A stretch of DNA of 64,000 bases from Bacilli bacterium (GCA_022009835.1 CP091726.1:1394624-1458623), one strand, 5' to 3'. Counted from the stretch's first letter, positions 9,088-19,352 are shown. The notes: a model not told the origin generated them from the sequence alone. Translations and numbers: made by a program.

Positions 9088-9170
9088 AAATATGGAGACC
9101 TTGGGCTCCATATTTCGCTTTGAAGACCTTAGACTTCAAACGAGAGTGGGAAACCTTAGGTTCACGCTCT
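9088..9170. ncRNA. three adjacent hairpins with the same loop sequence
   Basis: Three stem-loops follow one another between the divergent rimP and rnjA promoters. The first is AAATATGGAG/CTCCATATTT with loop ACCTTGGG. The second is TTTGAAG/CTTCAAA with loop ACCTTAGA. The third is AGAGTGGGAA/TTCACGCTCT (imperfect) with loop ACCTTAGG. The stems differ in sequence but stay paired, while the loop is nearly constant; this is the pattern of a conserved RNA structure. The same loop recurs in the repeats at 24.1 and 29.8 kb. The transcribed strand is unknown. Confidence 0.6.
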
Positions 9171-9194
9171 ACATGTAAAGATAAAATTTACTAT

Positions 9195-9224
9195 TTGCTT
9201 TTTTTAATAAAATTATTGTATAAT
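9195..9224 (+). promoter_or_regulatory. probable rnjA promoter
   Basis: TTGCTT (9195-9200), an 18-nt spacer beginning with a T run, and TATAAT (9219-9224), about 90 nt upstream of the rnjA start. The -35 box is moderate and the -10 box perfect. Confidence 0.6.
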
Positions 9225-9316
9225 TAGTAGGCAGTGGTTATTCTTTTTAAAATTCAATATTTTTAATTTTTTTAATTTTTTAACGAGAAAAAAATATTTA
9301 TGAGAGGAGAGATTAA

Positions 9317-11023
9317 ATGAATACAAAGATTATTCCCCTAGGAGGTATGGGGGAAGTTGGTAAAAACATGTATGTTGTTATGCATGATGATGAAATTATT
9401 ATTGTTGATTCTGGTGTTATGTTTCCTGATGATGATTTACTTGGTATTGATTACGTAATACAGGATTATACTTTTTTAAAAGAAAATGAAAGTAAGATTA
9501 AGGCTCTTATTATTACTCATGGACACGAGGACCATATTGGTAGTATTCCGTTTCTTTTGCAATCGGTTACTATTCCAAAGATTTATGCTCCTAGTAATGC
9601 TAAAGAACTTATTGATAAGAAATTAGAGGAGAGAACTATCGTCTATAAGGATATGGTTATTTATGACGAAGACACTGTAATTAAAACTAAGCATTTTAAT
9701 ATTGAATTTTTTAGAACTACTCACTCTATTCCTGATTCACATGGTCTTGCTATTGACACTCCTGACGGAGTTATTGTTATGACTGGTGACTTTAAGTTTG
9801 ATATGACTCCTATCGGGCCTATGGCTAATCTACATAAGATGGCTAGAATTGGTGAGAAAGGTGTTTCGGTACTTATGAGTGATTCTACTAATGCTATGAG
9901 TCCAGGTACTTCTCTTAGTGAGAGTGTTGTTGATGAAAACTTAAAAGAAATTTTCTCTACTTATACTAGCAATAGAATTATTTTGGCAACTTTTGCTTCG
10001 AATGTTTATAGAATTAAACATATTATTGAGACTTGTAAGAAAAAAAATAATAGAAAAAAATTGCTTTTATTTGGTAGAAGTATGGAAAATATGGTTGATA
10101 TTGCTCTTAAATGTGGATACTTTGAGGATAAAAGTATTATTATTACTGCTGAAGAGGCTAATCATTTAAAGCCTGGTGAGGTATGCCTTCTATGTACCGG
10201 TAGTCAGGGTGAACCTTTAGCGGCTTTATCTAGAATTGCGGCAGGTACGCACAGACAAATTAGTTTAATGCCTAATGATATTGTAATATTTTCTAGTTCT
10301 CCAATTCCGGGTAATACGGCATCTGTGTCAAAAACTATTAATAAACTATACAAGAAAGGTGTTAAAGTATTTACTAATGCTATGAGTGAAATTCACTCTT
10401 CTGGTCATGCTAATCAGGATGAACTTAAACTTATGATTAGGCTATTTAAACCAAAATATTTTGTTCCTTATCATGGGGAATTTAGAATGCTTAAAAAGCA
10501 TACTGACTTGGGTGTTATGTGTGATGTTCCAAGAAGAAATACTTTTGTTTTAGAAAATGGTGATGTACTTGCTCTTGAAAAGGGTAATCTTCGTAGAGAT
10601 GGTAAGGTACAGGCAGGCGAAGTCTATGTTGATGGATCAAGAATCGGTGATGTTGGATCTGCTGTTATAAAGGATAGAATCCTTATGAGTACAAATGGTA
10701 TTTTGGTTATTATTGCTAATATTGATATGCAAAAGAAAATCTTGATGGGTAGTCCAGCAATTACTACTAGAGGTTATATATTAGTTAATGAAAATACTGA
10801 TTTAATTAGGGATATTCAACATAATGCTGAGATTATTATTAATAAGGAACTTAAGAAGAAGGTATTTAATTTTAACGATATGAAATCAGAAATTATTAAT
10901 GGCCTTATCCCTATGCTTTCTGACAAGACTGGTAGAGTTCCTATTATCTTACCTATTGTTATGGGTATTAAGTCTGATAATGATGAATCTTCTACTGAAG
11001 AGAATAATAAGGTTAAACAATAG
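9317..11023 (+). CDS. rnjA: ribonuclease J
   Basis: RNase J is the metallo-beta-lactamase/beta-CASP endo- and 5'-exonuclease of Firmicutes mRNA decay and rRNA maturation. The frame is intact at 568 residues. The metal motif HGHEDH is at residues 68-73, TGDFKFD and the MSDSTNA segment follow, then beta-CASP motifs (TFASNVYRI, HSSGHAN) and PYHGEFR. The C-terminal domain is present. GAGGAGAG lies 7 nt before the ATG. It could be RNase J1 or J2; the complete active site favours a catalytic J1-type enzyme. It stands alone on the plus strand and is followed by a terminator. Confidence 0.96.
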   Translation: MNTKIIPLGGMGEVGKNMYVVMHDDEIIIVDSGVMFPDDDLLGIDYVIQDYTFLKENESKIKALIITHGHEDHIGSIPFLLQSVTIPKIYAPSNAKELIDKKLEERTIVYKDMVIYDEDTVIKTKHFNIEFFRTTHSIPDSHGLAIDTPDGVIVMTGDFKFDMTPIGPMANLHKMARIGEKGVSVLMSDSTNAMSPGTSLSESVVDENLKEIFSTYTSNRIILATFASNVYRIKHIIETCKKKNNRKKLLLFGRSMENMVDIALKCGYFEDKSIIITAEEANHLKPGEVCLLCTGSQGEPLAALSRIAAGTHRQISLMPNDIVIFSSSPIPGNTASVSKTINKLYKKGVKVFTNAMSEIHSSGHANQDELKLMIRLFKPKYFVPYHGEFRMLKKHTDLGVMCDVPRRNTFVLENGDVLALEKGNLRRDGKVQAGEVYVDGSRIGDVGSAVIKDRILMSTNGILVIIANIDMQKKILMGSPAITTRGYILVNENTDLIRDIQHNAEIIINKELKKKVFNFNDMKSEIINGLIPMLSDKTGRVPIILPIVMGIKSDNDESSTEENNKVKQ

Positions 11024-11046
11024 ATATTTTTATTAGATATAAAGAA

Positions 11047-11081
11047 AATAACTACTATCAAATGATAATAGTTATTTTTTT
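11047..11081 (+). terminator. rnjA terminator
   Basis: AATAACTACTATCA pairs with TGATAATAGTTATT (one mismatch, 2-nt loop) and is followed by 7 T. It starts 24 nt after the rnjA stop. Confidence 0.85.
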
Positions 11082-11726
11082 ATATACAGTAATTAAAAAT
11101 AAAAAAATATTTTTAGCTTGTAGTTATAGTTATAAATGTATAAGAAAGGAGTAAAACTGTATTGCACATTTTTTTATGATGTGATTTTTTTATATTTTTT
11201 TATTTAGGAAGTATAAAGAATACCACTGAAATCTAGTCATAATAGAAAAAGAATCTTAATAATTAATTTTTAATCAAAAAGAAAACAAACTTTTTTTATT
11301 AATATTTTTTTATATAGAACATAGGATTTATTTTTGTAATTTCTATTTTTTTGAATATGGTTGAAATATACAAAATGAGAAAAAAAGTAAATGCTTTTTT
11401 TAGTCAGTTATTTTTTTATTTATAAGTTGATATAGTTTGTTTTTCTCCGATAATTTTTAATTTTTTTATATTTTTATGGATGTATGTACTAATGAATTTA
11501 TTTTTAAATAATTTTTTTATAACCTTTGTATTTAATTAATATATTGTAAATAACTGACTTTTTTTAACTAGAGCGTGATGTGTTGTTACTCTAGTGATAA
11601 CCTCCTTTTCACAGATTTTGCCCATTCTTAAATCTATTTATTTTTTTATCAAATCATTTAATGCTTTTTTTATAATATTTTTTTAAAAAAATTGCATTAT
11701 TTTTGGTAGGCCTTAATTTCGCAATA

Positions 11727-11757
11727 ATTATACTATTTTTTTAGATTGTTCTGTCAA
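11727..11757 (-). promoter_or_regulatory. strong consensus promoter with a 19-nt spacer
   Basis: On the minus strand a perfect TTGACA (11752-11757) and a perfect TATAAT (11727-11732), 19 nt apart. The spacer contains an A7 run; if that run is really 5, the spacer is exactly 17. The transcript would run toward the end of rnjA, where I find no clear gene, so a non-coding RNA is possible. Confidence 0.6.
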
Positions 11758-11807
11758 CAGTTTTTTTGTGATATTTTTTTGAGAAAAAAATTGCGATTTT
11801 TTTAAAG

Positions 11808-11816
11808 TTATCCACA
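11808..11816 (+). other. single DnaA-box-like site
   Basis: TTATCCACA, the consensus DnaA box, beside AT-rich DNA. Only one copy is seen, so this is not evidence for an origin. Confidence 0.3.
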
Positions 11817-11877
11817 GGCTTTGGGGAAAAAGTATTTTTTTAAAGAGATATTGTCTAACATATAAAGGAAATAAATA

Positions 11878-11975
11878 ATGAGAAAGACCCTTTTGGAGGG
11901 GCTTCCTCATTCTATGATGGAGACAATTCTTTGGCTCTATCATACCCTGCAAGACTTACTTGAGAGGCTGAAAGG
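11878..11975. ncRNA. folded intergenic block, type unknown
   Basis: Three hairpins in series: ATGAG...CTCAT enclosing GACCC/GGGGC, TATGATGGAG/CTCTATCATA with one bulge, and CCCT...AGGG. GC content is clearly above the surroundings, which is unusual here and suggests selection for structure. I do not recognise tmRNA, RNase P, SRP RNA or a known riboswitch. Confidence 0.35.
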
Positions 11976-12000
11976 GACAAAAGAATATATCTTCTACTGA

Positions 12001-13144
12001 TTATCTTTTTTTTGTTATTTTATCTTTTACTTCAATCTTATTGGGAAAAGAAATTATTTTACTTTGTTGTTTCTTAGTATTTATGGTATAAGCATCATCA
12101 ATTGGTGATCCTTCTAATACTTTTTGAAGTTTTTTCTTTAGTGTGTTATAGTGTTTTTGCTCAATAAATGTATAATTTTTCCTTTAGGATGTTCTTCTAT
12201 TTCTTCTTTTTATACTCATGTAATAATCTTCATCTAATTTATCATGTTTTTTTATTAAATCTATAATATTTAATTCTTCTCCTAGTGAATATAATAGTTC
12301 TTCTTCACTAAACAAACTACTACTTTCTGGCTGCTCATAATTTAAGTATGTATGTATTGTTTCGTAAATATTATTGTATAGTTTTATTTCTTGTTGATTA
12401 ATATATTTTTAACCAATTATTTTGTATTTTGGTAATAGTTTTGGTGGTAGTCTCTAACAAATGGGGGTTAGCACTGACATAAGAGGCTAATGTTTGGTCT
12501 TTTTGTGATATTAAATTTATTAGATAGCTTTTTTTAATTGGATTTTTTTCTAATTCTTTAGGGGTTTTTAAAAAGTGGTATGTATTTCTTCTTCTAATTT
12601 TTTTCACTAAGTATATCTTTTTATCATTTCAGTAGTATAATAATCTAAAAACTATTTTTATTGTGATTAAACATATCATATAAAATTATATAGCCTTCTC
12701 CTAATTCTTTTTTAGGGTTGGTTCTTTAGTGGCATTTTTCTTTTTATTATTGATATTTTTTTATTTTTTTCATTTAGATATTTGATTCTTAATATTAGGT
12801 TATATCTAATATATTCTTCAGATTGTTTATCTTTTTATTACTTCACATAATAGTATTAATATTTCTATTTTATTTATTTCGACATCATTAGAACTTAGAT
12901 AATTATCCGCTACTGAAATGATAAACTTTTGGTCTGATGGAAATGTTTTTATTATTGCTTTGACAAAAATATGATTTTGCTTTACTTGGTCTTCTGCAAA
13001 TTGATAAAAGTTTTTATCTTTGGACATTATTATTACCATTGACATGAAGGTCGGATCATTTTCAAGCTCATCTAGGGTGTAGGCAGTAATATCATTTCCA
13101 TGTATGTAATCATATACTAATTTTTGGACTATACTTTTTTTCAT
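12001..13144 (-). CDS. unknown protein, copy 1 of a two-copy family, frame breaks
   Basis: Starts MKKSIVQKLVYDYIHGNDIT and runs through ENDPTFMSMVIIMSKDKNFY, LGEGYIILYDMFNHNKNS, TITKIQNNWLKIYINQQ and LNYEQPESSSLFSEEELLY to a lysine-rich end near 12001. About 370 residues when joined. It breaks several times at A/T runs. Each part aligns with the gene at 24231-25314 (KNFYNFAED, LGMGFLIIYDSFN, LNEIKNNWNKY). No catalytic motif or membrane segment is visible; it looks all-helical. The function is unknown to me. Confidence 0.6.
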
Positions 13145-13217
13145 TTTTTTGGCTCCTTTTTTTGGCTTTTGCTCTTTTTTTATTATACCATATTTTTAAT
13201 GAAATTTGTTTTTTTTA

Positions 13218-14600
13218 TTATCTTACTATTAGTATTTGCCCTATTGATAGTAGATTTGATGTTAGATTATTTAGCTGTTTTAGTTTGTCTACGGTGGTAT
13301 TGTATTTCTTGGCTATGCTATATAGGGAGTCACCTTTCTGAACTGTGTAAGTTGTCTCTAAATTGGTATTTGTTGGTATTAGTAATACTTGACCTATTGA
13401 TAGTAAATTTGTGGTTAAGTTATTTAAATCTTTTATTTTATCAATGGTAGTAGAATATTTTCTGGCTATGCTATATAGGGAGTCACCTTTTTGGACCGTG
13501 TAGGTAATGGTATTTTTTTCTTGCTCTATTTTATTTGGCTTATCACTTGGTAGTTTTAGTACCTGACCTATTGATAGTGTATTACTTGTTAAGTTATTGA
13601 TTCTCTTTAGTTCTTCTACTGTGGTGTTATATTTATTGGCAATTGAATATAGGGAGTCGCCTTTCTTTACAGTGTATGTTGACTCTGGTAATAATGCACT
13701 TGGTATTTTTAGTAATTGTCCAGTTGATAGAATATTTGATGTTAGATTATTTGCTTTCTTTAATTCATCCACAGTAGTATTATTAGCCATGGCAACTGAG
13801 TATAAGGTATCACCTTTTTGGACAATGTAGACATTTTCTTCTCCTTCATATATTTCTTTAGTTGGAATACGAAGAATCTGACCTATTTGTAATGTATTTG
13901 ATGTTAAGTTATTCTCTTTTTTTAGTTCTGAAACAGTAGTACCTAATTTATTTGCTATGCTATATAGGGAATCTCCTTTTTGAACTATGTAGGTATTGGT
14001 TATTAATCCCTCTGGTGGTGTGTATGGTACTCCTATATAGTTTGCTACTGCTGATATGACGGCTTCTGCTAGTTCTTTGTAGTTTTCTTTTAGGAATTCG
14101 ACATCTTTGGTATTGTCAATAAAACCATACTCGACGATTAGTGGTTCTAGATTGCCAGTATTCCTATGGATGAAATAGTAGTCTTTAGAGGTGTCACTTG
14201 GTAATCTTCTTTGATAGTATTTTCTTGTTGTTTGGCCTGTAGTTCCGATATTATTTAGAATGTTTTTGGCTAGGGTATCTTTGTTTCTTAGGGCATAGAT
14301 GACTTCGGCTCCTTCGCCGCCACCTGAATTAACATGGTTCGATATTAGTATAACATCAGATGAATTACCAAACTTATTTAAAATAGTATTTACTCTATCA
14401 GTTGGAGATAATGTGGTATCTGAGTCTCTAGTTATAGCTACTGGTATTCCTAACTCTTTAAATCTATCATACATGTATTTGGATATTAATAGATTATAGT
14501 CTTTTTCTAGTAAATTATTGCCTGTAGCACCAGAATCCGTACCACCGTGACCTGGGTCAATTATTACTTTACGGACCGCTCTATCTTCATTATTATTCAT
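13218..14600 (-). CDS. N-acetylmuramoyl-L-alanine amidase with five LysM repeats
   Basis: Peptidoglycan hydrolase, 460 residues, frame intact. Amidase_3 domain (about 12-190) with zinc/catalytic motifs DPGHGGTDSGA, LLEKDYN, ISNHVNSG and IVEYGFIDN. Five LysM modules follow, each beginning Y-V-KGDSLYSIA and ending GQ-L-IP, separated by almost no linker. The start at 14600 is chosen for AAGGTGAT 6 nt upstream. From there no signal peptide is visible. An upstream extension in frame would add a short hydrophobic stretch but has no RBS. It may be exported non-classically, act like an endolysin, or have a misread 5' end. Confidence 0.92.
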   Translation of the reverse strand: MNNNEDRAVRKVIIDPGHGGTDSGATGNNLLEKDYNLLISKYMYDRFKELGIPVAITRDSDTTLSPTDRVNTILNKFGNSSDVILISNHVNSGGGEGAEVIYALRNKDTLAKNILNNIGTTGQTTRKYYQRRLPSDTSKDYYFIHRNTGNLEPLIVEYGFIDNTKDVEFLKENYKELAEAVISAVANYIGVPYTPPEGLITNTYIVQKGDSLYSIANKLGTTVSELKKENNLTSNTLQIGQILRIPTKEIYEGEENVYIVQKGDTLYSVAMANNTTVDELKKANNLTSNILSTGQLLKIPSALLPESTYTVKKGDSLYSIANKYNTTVEELKRINNLTSNTLSIGQVLKLPSDKPNKIEQEKNTITYTVQKGDSLYSIARKYSTTIDKIKDLNNLTTNLLSIGQVLLIPTNTNLETTYTVQKGDSLYSIAKKYNTTVDKLKQLNNLTSNLLSIGQILIVR

Positions 14601-14671
14601 AGTTATCACCTTCAAAGTAGTATATGTAAATAATGTGAATTTGGTTAACTTGACTAGTATAAAAAAAGACA

Positions 14672-15282
14672 CTATTTTTTTAGTACCTTTAATCTTTTAT
14701 TTAGTGTATCATTTATTATTTTTTTCTTATTTCAATAATTCTTTTTTTCATAAAGTCTGGATTATCTTTAAACCATTTTTATGTTAAGTGGTGATGGATG
14801 TGGCAAGACTATTGCTGGCTTACCCAATAGTGTATTGTTTTTTTAAATATTAAGTCATTATAGTCTTCGTTTGGAAAGAATGTTTTAGCGGCTTTGGCTC
14901 CAATTATGATATATATTTTGTTATCTATATATTCTAACTCTTTCTTTATCCATTTTTCATAGCATATCTTAGGTGGAGCTTTATCACATCCATTTTTATC
15001 TTTTCCTGGGTAGCAATGCGCTAAGGCTGTGATAAAGAAGTTGTCTGGATTATAGAATTCTTCATCAGTTATTTGATACCATTCATATTTTAATTTTTTA
15101 CCACTTTGATCAGTGAACGGCTTTAATGTAGTGTCAACCGTTTTAGATGGTGCTTGACTTATTTGGACTATTTTTGAATTGGCCGAGCCTATGACTACTG
15201 GATGTGGTTTGAAGCCAAATTTATCTTCACAAATATTGCATTTTCTTATTTCATTTATTAAATTATTAAAATCTTTTTTCAT
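14672..15282 (-). CDS. uracil-DNA glycosylase superfamily protein, frame breaks near the C-terminus
   Basis: MKKDFNNLINEIRKCNIC has the CxxC of UDG-like proteins. VQISQAPSKTVD corresponds to motif 1 (GxAPG), FITALAHCYPGK lies in the middle, and after repair the C-terminal motif LPHPSPLNIKW appears. The main open frame ends at HYWVSQQ because of a T7 run (fits as 5); a second indel at an A5 follows. The repaired protein has about 200 residues. Motif 1 is non-canonical, so true uracil excision activity is not certain. It lies 30 nt downstream of the next gene and is probably co-transcribed with it. Confidence 0.75.
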
Positions 15283-15311
15283 AATACCTGCCCAATTCAT
15301 GATGTGCTAGT

Positions 15312-16673
15312 TTATTTAATTCTCATATTTACTAATACTAATAATGATAAAGAAATTAATACTGTCACTAATAATGCTAGTAATATAGTATTTACATAAC
15401 CATTAGATGGTAAATTTGGTTTTTAATGTTCTTACTTTTTTTCTTTGTACTTTCTTTTTGATATGTATTTAAAGTTCTAATACTCTGTTCATTTGGCATA
15501 TTTATTTTTACTTTCAATCTCTGGTTTTATTTTTTTCTACTTTATCTTTCATTGATGGAATTAATCTAGCATTATTTTTTTCTACATTTTGTAAGATTAT
15601 AAAAATTTGCATTAGGATCGGTTAAATGTTCTTTTGATTCTCTAAAATAATTATTTTTCTGTTATATAATATGCTGGGTTCGGAATGTTGGATATTTGAA
15701 ATTTTTCTGGTGATATTTTTTCCATACAAACATTGCCTTGATGTTCGGTATATTCTTTAGAACCATCTTTTAATACATAAGTGATAGTACTAATTAAGTC
15801 CATATCAGTATTTACTGCCCTTGCAATATTGTCTTTTCCTACTACTTTTTTTGGTATTAGAGCAACATTTAATTTTTGGTGAACTAAACTTATTATAAAA
15901 TTCTTGATAAAACCTAATTACTTTTTTTGTGTTTCTAATTCACTTAAATCGGCATTTTTTTACATAAATCACAAACATTTTGCCTACATGCTTCTTCATT
16001 TCTTAATATGTAGGGTGAAAACCTTATATCATTATGGTAAGCAGATGTGTGATCCGCTGATGTAAACCAATCAAACCATTCTGGTGAATCTATGGCATGT
16101 TGAAAGACTTTAGTAAAATCATGTTCATAATATATTCCAGCTCCACCATAATATGGGTAGCCTCCTAGTGGAGCCATAATTTTTCTTTTCATAAACATTG
16201 CTTGAATTTCTTCTATATCTTGTGGATTGCCTTTTCTATCACCAGCGTTAGGGATTAAACCATTTTGAATTATTGATGTGTAATATGCATCAGGGAAAGA
16301 ATGTGATACATATCCATAAGTTATATACTCTTTTAAGAAATAGTTTTTTTACCATCTCAATATCTTCTTCTTTTATTTTTTTGGTATAATCAATGTTTAG
16401 TTTATCCGCTATTACGGTGGCAATTAACTTGGATTTTTGCGTTTCAAAATTCTGAGGTGATATTTGTCTTTCTTCTAATTGTGTATATAGTTCATTTATT
16501 TGTGTAATATTTTTTTCGAATCCATATCCATCTTTATTTATTATATGATGAATATATAGTTCTCCTATTAAGTTGCCTATTGAATAGATACTATGATTTT
16601 TTTATTCCAATTATCTCTCAAAATATTTATAAAAAAATGTTGAATTGATATTTTTTTCTATATTTGAAAGCAT
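15312..16673 (-). CDS. C-tail-anchored protein with an ART-like segment, frame breaks
   Basis: Joined length about 450 residues. It starts MLSNIEKNINSTFF after AGGAAA. A central part reads YGYVSHSFPDAYYTSIIQNG, LIPNAGDRKGNPQDIEEIQA and GGYPYYGGAGIYYEHDFTKV. This resembles the opening of ADP-ribosyltransferase-like folds (H-S/G-x then IxxNGLxP and an aromatic YYG strand). The end reads LKPNLPSNGYVNTILLALL followed by a hydrophobic helix and NMRIK, a single C-terminal membrane anchor. About ten run-length breaks. ART identity is an inference from motif shape only; the membrane anchor is clear. Confidence 0.55.
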
Positions 16674-16795
16674 TATCTTTTTCCTTTATCTAATCTGTTT
16701 TGTTCCATTTTATTTAACACCACCATATTTGTTCTTTAAGTTTATTATATCATATTTTTCTTCTGTTATTTTTGATAAATTAATTAGTTATATTA

Positions 16796-16836
16796 AAAGA
16801 TACTAATTTTTAATTTTCTTAGTATCTTTTTTTGAT
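16796..16836. terminator. bidirectional terminator hairpin
   Basis: AAAGATACTAA/TTAGTATCTTT stem (11 bp) with a T7 run on the plus side and TTTTAATATA on the minus side. It lies between minus-strand genes and most likely ends the upstream transcription unit. Confidence 0.7.
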
Positions 16837-17056
16837 ATTTAATTTATGGTCTGAATTATCATTGTAAATGCACATTTTTTTATAAACGTGTTTTTTTACA
16901 ATGAGAACTTACCATTTGTCAAATAATTTTTTTGTATAAAATTTACAGATTCTATGGTTTTCCCTCAATTTTGCAAATAATATGAATACTATTTAATCAT
17001 CCTGTAGGTTTAATATTTTTTTTATTCAAAGCTATGCTTTTTATAAATAATAGTAG

Positions 17057-17108
17057 AAAAAGTCCACTTATAACCGACTTTTTTTATGAGAAAAACCGGA
17101 CTTTTTTT
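17057..17108. terminator. terminator-like inverted repeat
   Basis: AAAAAGTCC pairs with GGACTTTTT around an inner second CCGACTTTTTTT copy, so two alternative hairpins can form. It follows the 3' end of the gene at 17172-18013. The rest of 16840-17171 is AT-rich with no gene seen. Confidence 0.6.
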
Positions 17109-17171
17109 GCTTTTTTTATAATTGTTTAGAAATATAAAGTCATTTTTTTAAATCATTAACTTTTTCTATGA

Positions 17172-18013
17172 CTAATCTTTAGTTACTTTTTTTCTAATTC
17201 TTCTATAAACTTATCTTTTTAACTCTGGATATATATTATTTTCTTATTACTTTACCATCTAGATTACATATATAACAATTGGGTAATAGAATCTTTATTT
17301 CTTTCAAAATATTATTATTATTTTTCATATTTTTCTTCCAACTAAAATACCTTCGATTAAATTTGATGGTATTCCAAACAGAATAGTGCTTTTCACGATT
17401 AGTAAAAAATCATCTTTATTTTTTTCTATCTTTAATAAATTTTTTTCATAGTAATTAGGATTAATAAAGTCCTTAACATCGTTATCATTAATTGTATCAC
17501 TATTTAGAATATCTCCTTTTAGCAAACTTTTAATGTTTTTTTGTTATTTCCATTAAAAAAATAATTCCTATTTGAATCCTATCTTGTACTAAACTTGGCA
17601 TGAATCTTGCTTCTTTGGTCTGCTCCAACATCCACATGTGGCAATCAATGCTATTTGTTATTTTAATAATATTATTCATTTGATCATAAGGAATTACTGA
17701 TGTTTTTATTTCTTGTGTATCTATACTATTTTTTTAAAAAAATTCCATTATATAAAATTGTTCCTCCAGAATAATAATTTATATAATCTTTTAATAAATA
17801 ATCTTGCTTTTAAATTCCATACTCCAACGGCACCTAAATATTTTGATAATCTGCTATCAGTAAATATGTTTGATATTAGACCATCATTTACGATCGATAT
17901 TAAACCATCAATATTCTTATATGTTCCATGTAGCAGGGTTCCTTTTTAATAATTTAACATCATCACCTACTTCATATTTATGTTTATCAAGTTTATATGA
18001 TTTTTGCTTCATA
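17172..18013 (-). CDS. ADP-ribosyltransferase-like protein (HGT motif), frame breaks
   Basis: Joined length about 280 residues. It opens MKQKSYKLDKHKYEVGDDV, LKGTLLHGTYKNIDGL and ISIVNDGLISNIFTDSRLS, then YYSGGTILYNGIFLK, MWMLEQTKEARFMPSLVQD and IPSNLIEGILVGRKYEK. The LxHGT...I..NGL opening followed by an aromatic strand and a later Glu is the pattern of ART/Tpt1-like folds. I cannot assign a catalytic triad with certainty. The ATG overlaps the stop of the S41 gene upstream (TTATGA), so the two are coupled. The same C-terminal half recurs as a remnant at 23000-23290. Confidence 0.55.
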
Positions 18014-19345
18014 AAAATTTATTTATTTGTTCTATCATTATTTTTTTAGAATTATCAGATAATTTTTTTCATCAACTATTTTTTTATAATCTTCTTTCTT
18101 CACTTTTTATTTTTCTCCCTATTCTATTTATATCTCTAAATTCTTTAAAATAATTAACTGTTTCTGCCATTTGTTTATCATATTCATTTATAATATCTTC
18201 TTTAGTTAAATATACATATTTATCTGGATGTAATAATACTGGTTCAAGTAATTCTTTTTTTATTATTGAAATAGGTATTAAATTCATCTTTTTTTCATAA
18301 CCAGTAAGTGATAATTCTTTATCATAATACCAATATGTGGAACTACTAGTTACTCTTAGATTTAATTTATCTATATCTAAATTACTAGGACAATTCCCGA
18401 AACAATTTAAACTTGTTCCTATATCTGTTCCTATTATATGGGCTCCTATTTTCTTTAGTTCTACTAATGCAATGCGACCACTAGAAAAAACATATTCATT
18501 TACTAGTGCTACAACATTTTTATCTTTAAGAAATTTTATTAATGGTTTTATTACAGATGAACTACCTCCTCCATTATATCTTAAATCAATTATATAATTT
18601 TTTTATATTATTATCTTCTTTTAATTTTGAAATTAGTTGTTCCATTTTATCTTTATCTCTGCAGGAATTATAATGGATAATACAGCAATCATTAATAACT
18701 TCTGTAGAGTAGTTTTCTGGAAATTCTACATTATAAAACTCTGGTAAATTATTTATATCAAAAGTAATATCTTCCTTTTTCAGTATTATTATTTAAAAAT
18801 GGTATATATAAACTTTTTCAGTATTATTTTTCAATACTTGGTAATGATTTTTAAAAACATTTACATCAGATAAAAAAATGACTGAATCATTACTAATAAA
18901 TGTTCTTTTTGTTGAATAACAAATAATCTCTTCTAATTCACATAATATTCTTTGTATATCTATATTATTTATTTTTTTAATAACTTACAACCTATTAATT
19001 TTTTATAAATTGGTGTGATATTTGTAATATAAAGACTATTTTTCTTCTACTGTAAAATCTATTGGTATGTATATATTTTTCTTTAAAAACTTACTTTAGT
19101 ATGCGAATCATATCTACCAAGCATAAATCTTATTAATAATGAAGTTATATAATAAAGATCAAATTCATCATATTCATTTTCACTTAATAGTTCATTTATC
19201 TTTTTCTTTTTAATTCTGTTTTTTTGTATGAAAAAAATATAACCCAGGATGACCATTAAACTTTTGAATCTCCATTTTTCAATAAAAATCAAATATTTTT
19301 TTATTAGGTAGTATTCTGCTTCTTTTTTTATTTAGTTTTAAACAT
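18010..19345 (-). CDS. S41-family (C-terminal processing type) peptidase, frame breaks
   Basis: Joined length about 435 residues. N-terminal region ENGDSKFNGHPGLYFFHTKK, then RFMLGRYDSHTKVSFK. A PDZ-like stretch reads LIGCKLLKINNIDIQRILCE. The S41 core follows with IDLRYNGGGSSSVIKPLIKF, KNVVALVNEYVFSSGRIALV (serine nucleophile in FSSG) and IGTDIGTSLNCFGN. No signal peptide is visible at the start (ATG 19345 after GAGG), so unlike exported Ctp proteases it may act in the cytosol. Breaks lie at A/T runs throughout. It lies between a P-loop kinase and the ART-like gene with overlaps at both ends. Confidence 0.75.
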
Positions 19346-19352
19346 TATTGCC

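Larger units (their letters stand above)
11082..12000. other. about 900 bp without a recognisable gene
   Basis: The stretch is extremely AT-rich and packed with T or A runs of exactly 7 bases. I see no conserved coding region on either strand. It holds a minus-strand promoter (11727-11757), a DnaA-box-like TTATCCACA (11808-11816) and a folded block (11878-11975). A minus-strand reading MGKICEKEVITRVTTHHALV (about 11625-11535) near a GGAGG is too short to call. Confidence 0.5.

Noticed and set aside
11808..11816. Chromosome origin at the DnaA-box-like site
   Set aside because: Only one box is visible, and dnaA, dnaN or gyrB are not nearby.
13597..14499. Repeats in the amidase region as a CRISPR-like array
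   Set aside because: The repeats are the coding repeats of five LysM modules, in frame, with protein-level spacing and no constant direct repeat.
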